A DNA stretch of 11,167 bases, taken from contig BTRG01000068.1 of the NCBI GenBank assembly GCA_036986275.1, positions 1-11,167 of the forward strand, given 5' to 3'. This document shows positions 6,639 to 11,167 of the stretch, piece by piece. Made by a program: the position numbers and the translations under genes. The notes below the pieces were generated by a model. The model worked only from the letters and a program-made list of their open reading frames with translations, did no database searches and was not told the DNA's origin. The stretch comes from BTRG01 sp036986275 (GTDB lineage: Bacteria; Pseudomonadota; Gammaproteobacteria; Acidiferrobacterales; SZUA-150). Position 1 is the first letter of the stretch, and the number at the start of each line of letters is the position of its first letter.

Positions 6639-7565
6639 TCATTTCTCAACATAATCCAGCCACTCACTATGTTGACTGCGGCGACCATGCACTTGATCAA
6701 AATAGAGTGTCTGCAATTTTTCGGTTATCGGTCCGCGCCCGCCGTTGCCTATAGTGCGATTATCCAGCTCACGTATGGGCGTAACTTCCGCGGCGGAGCC
6801 GGTGAAGAAGGCCTCATCGGCAATATAGATCTCGTCACGGGTAATCCGTTTTTCGCGTACCTCTATAGTACATTCATCCGCCAGGGCAATAATCGTGTCA
6901 CGCGTAATACCTTCCAGAGCCGACGTCAGGTCCGGTGTATACATGACACCGTTGCGAACAATAAAGATATTTTCACCACTGCCTTCGGCAACAAAACCGT
7001 CCACATCCAGCAGCAGGGCCTCGTCGTAGCCATCCCTTTGCGCTTCCTGCAGGGCCAGTATGGAGTTGATGTAATTGCCATTGGCCTTGGCCTTGCACAT
7101 AGTGACGTTCACATGATGCCGGGCATAAGAGGATGTCTTGATGCGTATACCATTCTCCAACGCTTCATCACCCAGGTAGGCGCCCCATTCCCAGGCCGCC
7201 ACGATGACATGCACCTTGAGGTCATCGGCGCGTATGCCCATCTCCTCGGGACCATAAAAACACATGGGGCGCAGATAGGCTGTTTCCAGTCCATTCTCAC
7301 GCACCACCTGCTTGTTGGCGGCGTTGAGGGTTTCCTTGTCGAAAGGAATCTTCATACCCAGAATATGCGCCGAACGAAACAAACGATGGGTATGCTCCTG
7401 CAGGCGAAATATGGCTGTGCCTTTGTCGGTCTTGTAGGCGCGTTCACCTTCAAACACACCCAGACCATAATGCAGCGTATGGGTCAGCACATGGGTGGTC
7501 GCCTCGCGCCAGGGCACCAGTTCACCATCCATCCAGATTACACCGTCACGATCCGCCATCGACAT
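6639..7565 (-). CDS. ilvE: Branched-chain amino acid aminotransferase IlvE
   Basis: 308 residues from the chosen start, matching the 309 of E. coli IlvE. This PLP-dependent fold-type IV transaminase reversibly converts leucine, isoleucine and valine to their 2-oxo acids with 2-oxoglutarate, the last step of branched-chain amino acid synthesis in the cytoplasm. Visible features: VIWMDGELVPW (9-19), HTLHYGLGVFEGERAY (29-44), YLRPMCFYGPEEMG (97-110), WGAYLG (127-132), the PLP-binding Lys160 in KAKANGNYINSILA, GYDEALLLDVDGFVAEGSGENIF (179-201) and EAFFTGSAAEVTPIR (251-265). Start choice: the frame is open upstream into glnE, but the ATG at 7565 has AGAGGAG ten bases before it and gives the family length; an ATG two codons later is less well placed. 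It begins 19 bases after the glnE stop. Identification is secure. Confidence 0.97.
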   Translation of the reverse strand: MSMADRDGVIWMDGELVPWREATTHVLTHTLHYGLGVFEGERAYKTDKGTAIFRLQEHTHRLFRSAHILGMKIPFDKETLNAANKQVVRENGLETAYLRPMCFYGPEEMGIRADDLKVHVIVAAWEWGAYLGDEALENGIRIKTSSYARHHVNVTMCKAKANGNYINSILALQEAQRDGYDEALLLDVDGFVAEGSGENIFIVRNGVMYTPDLTSALEGITRDTIIALADECTIEVREKRITRDEIYIADEAFFTGSAAEVTPIRELDNRTIGNGGRGPITEKLQTLYFDQVHGRRSQHSEWLDYVEK

Positions 7566-7575
7566 GGCTGTTCTA

Positions 7576-7582
7576 CTCCTCT
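7576..7582 (-). promoter_or_regulatory. Ribosome binding site deciding the ilvE start
   Basis: AGAGGAG on the minus strand, ten bases before the ATG at 7565 and just after the glnE TAA. It argues against an extended start at 7628 inside glnE. Confidence 0.75.
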
Positions 7583-7584
7583 TG

Positions 7585-10497
7585 TTACGACCCCGCGCCG
7601 GGCTTGTCCGACGACGGAAATATTTCATTCCAATACCGGGCTATCTGTTGCGGCAGACCGTCCACGGCCTCAAGACCGATCAGGGAACCGGCCTCCATCA
7701 ATTTCAGACGGTAGGCAGTGGAAAGATAGCGTTCGTACGCGCCAGCCAGCACCCTTATCTGTTCAGCCGGCAGCAGGCCTTCGGCCTCCAGTGCTGTCAG
7801 GATGGCCACATTGTCCGTGTGTTCAGTCAATCGGGGGGTGTCATGAGCCCAGCGCAATACCCAGTATTGCACCATAAATTCAATATCAACGATACCTCCG
7901 CGATCGTGCTTGATATCAAACAGATCGGGGTCATGCGGCTCCCGGGTGCCGCGCATTTTCTCACGCATGCCGGCGACTTCCGCGGCCAGCACCGTGGCAT
8001 CGCGCTGCCGGCACAGCACATCACGCCTGACCTCGGTAAACGCCCTGGCCACGGCCGCATCACCCGCCACGGCCCGGGCCCGCACCAGGGCCTGATGTTC
8101 CCAGGTCCAGGCACGACCGGTCTGGTATTCACGGAAGGCTTGCAGCTGGGTCACCAGGGGGCCGGACTGGCCACTGGGGCGCAGGCGCATGTCGGTCTCA
8201 TAGAGGATGCCGCCATGCATGCGCGTAGTCAGAATATGGATCAGGCGTTGGCCGGTGCGCAAAAAAAAGGTCTCGTTGGCCACTGCACGCTCGCCGGTAG
8301 TAACGGCACTGGCGCCACAACCCTGGTAGAGAAAGATCATATCCACGTCCGAGCCATACCCCAGCTCATGGCTGCCCAGCTTGCCGTAGGCAATGACGGC
8401 AAATCCGGGGCGGTATGCACCCTGCTCCGACTCGCAATGCGGACAACCATAACGGGCCTCCATGGCCTGCATTGCCAGGCCCAGACTGGCCTCCAGTATG
8501 ACCTCGGCAATCTCCGTTATTTGCCGGGCCACGGCGGTGGCTGCCAGGCCGGGGCCTATGTCGGCCGCGGCCACATGCAAGACATGGCGATTGCAAAACT
8601 CGCGCAATATCTCCATCTCGCGCTCCAGATCACCCGCCTCGACAGGGAGCAGGCAGGACGCCAGTTCCTGTGACAACTGTTCTCGTGAAGGCGGTGAATA
8701 GGCATCCACCGGATTCAACAGCTCATCCAGCAACAGCGGGTGTTGAGCAATCCAGTCGGCAATCCAGGGGCTGGCGGCACATAGCTTCACCAACTGCGAC
8801 AACACCATGGGGTTTTCTATCATCAACGCCAGATAAGAGGAACGCCTGCCAATGGATTCCACCACCCTGGCCAGGCGCGATAGAGTCAGCTCCGGCGTCG
8901 CGGTCAGGCCGGCGGCGGCAATCAGCAACGGCGCCAACGTATCCGCCCGCTGGCGGCCCTCAACGGCAAAGCTGTTATAGGCACTGCCGGAATGCAGGCC
9001 TTTTAATAATAGATAGACCTGTGCCGGATCTTTTTTATATCCCGCCCGGGCAAGCGCTGCCATGGCATGCTCCGGCTCCAGCTCTTGCAGCCAGACCGCG
9101 AGCAAGGGGTTGTCCCGGTCCGTATCCTGCTCACCTTGTGGCGCCGTAAAGACCTGCGAGAAATGCCCATGCACTTTCTGCATATGGCGACGCAGGGCCG
9201 GCTCATATTCCCGCCAACTACTGTAACCCATGCTATAGGCCAGCCGCGCCTGGCCCAGTTCATCCTTGGGCAGAACATGGGTTTGCCGGTCGGCAACCAT
9301 TTGCAGGCGATGTTCAGTGCGGCGCAGGAAATCATAGGCCGCCGACAACTCGGTTACGGCTGTTGCCGTCATCTGCCCCAGGGATGACAGCTGTTTTAAT
9401 GTCGGCCGTATGCTACGGCTTTGCAATGCAGGTTCACGTCCGCCACGGACCAACTGAAATACCTGTCCGATAAACTCTATCTCGCGTATGCCGCCCGGGC
9501 CTAACTTTATATTGTCAGCAATACCCTTGCGCGTCAGCTCCTGGTTGATACTGCGTTTTAACTTTCGTATTGCGCCGATGGCGCCGTAGTCCAGATATTT
9601 TCTGTAGACGAAAGGATGCAGGCGTTGCAACAATTCATTACCGCTGTCAGGATCACCGGCAATCACGCGCGCCTTGATCATGGCATATCGCTCCCACTCA
9701 CGGCCGTGGATCTGGTAATAATGTTCGGCGGCATCAAACGACAAGGCCATGGGCCCGGTGCTGCCATTGGGTCGAAGGCGCATATCGACACGAAAGACAA
9801 AGCCGTCCTCGGTGGTGTCGCCAAGAAGCTTGATTAACTGGCGGGACAGCTTGACAAAGAATTCATGGTTGCCGTGTGTGTCTTGCCCCTGAATGGGGTC
9901 ATCCTGGAGATAAAAAAAGATCAAATCGATATCGGAAGAAAAATTTAATTCCCGGCCCCCGAGCTTGCCCATACCCAGGACGACAAAGGGGCCGGCCCCG
10001 GCTAAGCCCTGACCGATGTCCTGTTCGGTATGCGCCCAACACCATTGTAGTGCGGCACCCACCAGCTCATCGGCCAGTGAGGTAACGGTCTCCAGCACTT
10101 CATCGAGATCGGCCCAGCCGGCGAGATCACGCCAGGCGATGCGCACCCATTCCCGCATGCGAATTTGACGCAAACACTTTTTGGCCTGCGCTTCATCCGC
10201 CGCCTTCGATAGGGCGGTCCAAACTTCAGTCTTGAAAGCGGGTGTATCCAGACCCTGTCGCAGTGCACCGGATGTGATCAGCTCCTGCAATAACTTAGGG
10301 TGACGCAAGCAACTGCGCGCCACAAACTCACTGCACGCCCAGACACCGGGTAGTGAGGCCCATAACATGTTATTTTCTTTTACTTCTGGCAATGTCGACC
10401 AGTCGACATCCTCCAGCAGGGCCAGGGCATGCCCTTGCAACATGGCAGGCAGTTGCGACACTGCGGAGGCTACGGGTTGTGGGATGACCTTGGACAT
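7585..10497 (-). CDS. glnE: Bifunctional glutamine synthetase adenylyltransferase/deadenylase GlnE
   Basis: 970 residues from the chosen start, near the usual 945-1000. It adds AMP to, or removes it from, glutamine synthetase in response to PII and glutamine. The two nucleotidyltransferase domains are obvious. The N-terminal adenylyl-removing domain has VLGMGKLGGRELNFSSDIDL (metal-binding Asp189, Asp191), VDMRLRPNGSTGPM and LGPGGIREIEF. The C-terminal adenylylating domain has VIAYGKLGSHELGYGSDVDM (Asp717, Asp719), TDMRLRPSGQSGPL and DRGGIVDIEFMVQYW. Helical linkers separate them, including the regulatory middle region. A CPHC pair (Cys685, Cys688) precedes the second catalytic domain. Start: an in-frame ATG at 10539 would add 14 residues, but neither start has a Shine-Dalgarno sequence, and a perfect TATAAT on this strand at 10543-10538 covers the upstream ATG, so transcription would begin downstream of it. 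I therefore prefer 10497. It heads the minus-strand block. Confidence 0.95.
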   Translation of the reverse strand: MSKVIPQPVASAVSQLPAMLQGHALALLEDVDWSTLPEVKENNMLWASLPGVWACSEFVARSCLRHPKLLQELITSGALRQGLDTPAFKTEVWTALSKAADEAQAKKCLRQIRMREWVRIAWRDLAGWADLDEVLETVTSLADELVGAALQWCWAHTEQDIGQGLAGAGPFVVLGMGKLGGRELNFSSDIDLIFFYLQDDPIQGQDTHGNHEFFVKLSRQLIKLLGDTTEDGFVFRVDMRLRPNGSTGPMALSFDAAEHYYQIHGREWERYAMIKARVIAGDPDSGNELLQRLHPFVYRKYLDYGAIGAIRKLKRSINQELTRKGIADNIKLGPGGIREIEFIGQVFQLVRGGREPALQSRSIRPTLKQLSSLGQMTATAVTELSAAYDFLRRTEHRLQMVADRQTHVLPKDELGQARLAYSMGYSSWREYEPALRRHMQKVHGHFSQVFTAPQGEQDTDRDNPLLAVWLQELEPEHAMAALARAGYKKDPAQVYLLLKGLHSGSAYNSFAVEGRQRADTLAPLLIAAAGLTATPELTLSRLARVVESIGRRSSYLALMIENPMVLSQLVKLCAASPWIADWIAQHPLLLDELLNPVDAYSPPSREQLSQELASCLLPVEAGDLEREMEILREFCNRHVLHVAAADIGPGLAATAVARQITEIAEVILEASLGLAMQAMEARYGCPHCESEQGAYRPGFAVIAYGKLGSHELGYGSDVDMIFLYQGCGASAVTTGERAVANETFFLRTGQRLIHILTTRMHGGILYETDMRLRPSGQSGPLVTQLQAFREYQTGRAWTWEHQALVRARAVAGDAAVARAFTEVRRDVLCRQRDATVLAAEVAGMREKMRGTREPHDPDLFDIKHDRGGIVDIEFMVQYWVLRWAHDTPRLTEHTDNVAILTALEAEGLLPAEQIRVLAGAYERYLSTAYRLKLMEAGSLIGLEAVDGLPQQIARYWNEIFPSSDKPGAGS

Positions 10498-10530
10498 TCG
10501 AAATGGTTGCCGTGTGTCTGTGTAGTGGAC

Positions 10531-10539
10531 TGGTATCAT
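10531..10539 (+). promoter_or_regulatory. Extended -10 promoter element for the O-methyltransferase gene
   Basis: TGGTATCAT is a TG-n extended -10, with the hexamer TATCAT matching five of six consensus positions. No good -35 lies at 17 bases, as expected for extended -10 promoters. The predicted start near 10546 leaves a leader of about 32 bases. Prediction only. Confidence 0.45.
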
Positions 10540-10543
10540 TATA
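10538..10543 (-). promoter_or_regulatory. Consensus -10 element for glnE and the downstream block
   Basis: A perfect TATAAT on the minus strand. At 17-base spacing the -35 position reads CTGTGA (10566-10561), only three of six matches. Transcription would start near 10531, giving a leader of about 33 bases before the preferred glnE ATG. It overlaps the plus-strand -10 by two bases. Prediction only. Confidence 0.45.
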
Positions 10544-10567
10544 TCTGGATAAACCCGCCATCACAGC

Positions 10568-10572
10568 GGAAG
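10568..10572 (+). promoter_or_regulatory. Ribosome binding site of the O-methyltransferase gene
   Basis: GGAAG, five bases before the ATG at 10578, a near-consensus Shine-Dalgarno sequence at slightly short spacing. It supports this start. Confidence 0.5.
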
Positions 10573-10577
10573 TCACG

Positions 10578-11167
10578 ATGAAAAAATTCATTCCCGATAC
10601 TATTGAGGAATACGCAAGACGGCATAGCCTCCCGCCCACTCCCGTGCTGATGGAGTTGGAGGCCTACACCCGCGAACATTGTGAACTGCCACAAATGCTG
10701 GTGGGTAACCTGGAAGGCGCCTTGTTGCGATTACTGGTACAACTCACGAATGCCCGCAACATATTGGAGATAGGCTGCTTTACCGGTTACTCCGCCCTGG
10801 TCATGGCCCAGGCACTGCCAGAAGATGGCAGGATTCTGACCTGTGAGATCAAAACCGAACACGCCGATATTGCCCAGGGCTTTTTTGACAAGAGCGAAGT
10901 GGGACAAAAGATCACCCTGTCACGCGGGCCGGCACTGGATACACTACGCAAGCTGGATCCAGAAACTGTTTTCGATATGGTGTTTATTGATGCCGACAAG
11001 GAGAACTACAGCAATTATTACGATGTCATCATGCCGCATGTCAAAACAGGCGGTCTGATCGTTGCCGACAATGTCTTGTGGTCAGGCGCCGTGCTCAATC
11101 CCAAAGAAGAGACCGATCATGCCCTGGTAGCGTTTAATGAAAAAGTCAGGCTGGATGAAAATGTCGA
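10578..11167 (+). CDS. SAM-dependent O-methyltransferase, caffeoyl-CoA OMT-like family (3' end missing)
   Basis: 196 complete codons are visible, and the frame runs open off the window; the family is usually about 215-225 residues, so some 20-30 are missing. It is a class I SAM methyltransferase of the Methyltransf_3 group, cytosolic and metal-dependent in characterised members. Visible features: an N-terminal helix region (IEEYARRHSLPPTPVLMELE), a QMLVGNLEGALLRLLVQ segment, SAM motif I as ILEIGCFTGYSAL (62-74), an acidic residue binding ribose in ILTCEIK (Glu90), FDMVFIDADKENY (132-144, metal ligand Asp138 and Lys141) and GGLIVADNVLWSG (158-170, metal ligands Asp164 and Asn165). It is divergent from glnE and shares the intergenic promoter region. 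Some bacterial relatives modify small catechol-like molecules and others modify tRNA wobble uridine, so the substrate cannot be assigned here. Confidence 0.9.
   Translation, partial: MKKFIPDTIEEYARRHSLPPTPVLMELEAYTREHCELPQMLVGNLEGALLRLLVQLTNARNILEIGCFTGYSALVMAQALPEDGRILTCEIKTEHADIAQGFFDKSEVGQKITLSRGPALDTLRKLDPETVFDMVFIDADKENYSNYYDVIMPHVKTGGLIVADNVLWSGAVLNPKEETDHALVAFNEKVRLDENV

Noticed and set aside
6623..6700. Longer form of the zinc-finger protein starting inside ilvE
   Set aside because: The extra 26 residues are simply the ilvE end in another frame, and the ribosome binding site favours the ATG at 6622.
7566..7628. Longer IlvE with a 21-residue Arg-rich N-terminal extension
   Set aside because: The extension overlaps the glnE end, exceeds family length and has no ribosome binding site, whereas AGAGGAG serves the ATG at 7565.
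6477..7877. A 466-codon open frame on the plus strand
   Set aside because: It lies opposite ilvE, the zinc-finger gene and the glnE end. The product has no recognisable domain, is rich in His, Gly and Gln as expected of an antisense frame, and has no ribosome binding site. ilvE on the other strand is unmistakable.
7495..8673. A 392-codon open frame on the plus strand
   Set aside because: It is antisense to glnE, whose second catalytic domain is clearly conserved here. The translated product matches no family I know; long antisense frames are common opposite high-GC coding sequence.
10507..10512. TTGCCG as a -35 element for the plus-strand promoter
   Set aside because: It lies 21 bases from the TATCAT hexamer, outside the normal 16-18 base spacing; the extended -10 explains the promoter better.

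Overview
The window looks like a housekeeping and envelope-biogenesis locus of a gammaproteobacterium of moderate GC content. The order glnE - ilvE - waaF - waaC - waaG - waaP - LPS kinase, read on the minus strand, matches from memory the arrangement in Pseudomonas aeruginosa (PA5014 downward). Two additions stand out: a small CHCC zinc-finger gene between ilvE and waaF, and a family 2 glycosyltransferase gene between waaC and waaG. The protein sequences are clear family members but not close to those of enterics or pseudomonads. I would guess an environmental lineage of the Chromatiales/Thiotrichales kind; that placement is inference only.

Layout from the right. At 10578 an O-methyltransferase gene starts on the plus strand and runs off the window. 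A short intergenic gap separates it from a minus-strand block of nine genes that fills the rest of the window. The gap carries two -10 elements on opposite strands that overlap by two bases. In transcription order the block is glnE (control of glutamine synthetase), ilvE (branched-chain amino acid transaminase), a 68-residue zf-CHCC protein, waaF and waaC (heptosyltransferases II and I), a GT2 glycosyltransferase, waaG (core glucosyltransferase), waaP (heptose kinase), and a 463-residue protein with two LPS-kinase-like domains. From waaF to the last gene every junction overlaps by 1 to 14 bases (1, 4, 14, 4 and 4), so these six cistrons almost certainly form one translationally coupled unit.

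How the genes work together. WaaC and WaaF add the two heptoses to Kdo-lipid A. WaaG, and perhaps the GT2 enzyme, add outer sugars. WaaP and the double-kinase protein probably phosphorylate the heptoses on the cytoplasmic face before export. The phosphorylated core strengthens the outer membrane through divalent cation bridging. GlnE and IlvE belong to nitrogen and amino-acid metabolism and share the strand and close spacing; the arrangement is conserved but no functional link is evident.

The window is almost wholly coding. Apart from the gap at 10498-10577, the only non-coding stretches are a few tens of bases: 7566-7584, 6623-6638, 6372-6415, and the 26 bases at the left edge. I saw no tRNA, rRNA, CRISPR array, insertion sequence, phage gene or clear rho-independent terminator. 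This is an ordinary conserved region. The points most worth a second look are the two-domain kinase, the inserted GT2 gene, the cysteine clusters shared by the two heptosyltransferases and the overlapping divergent promoter.
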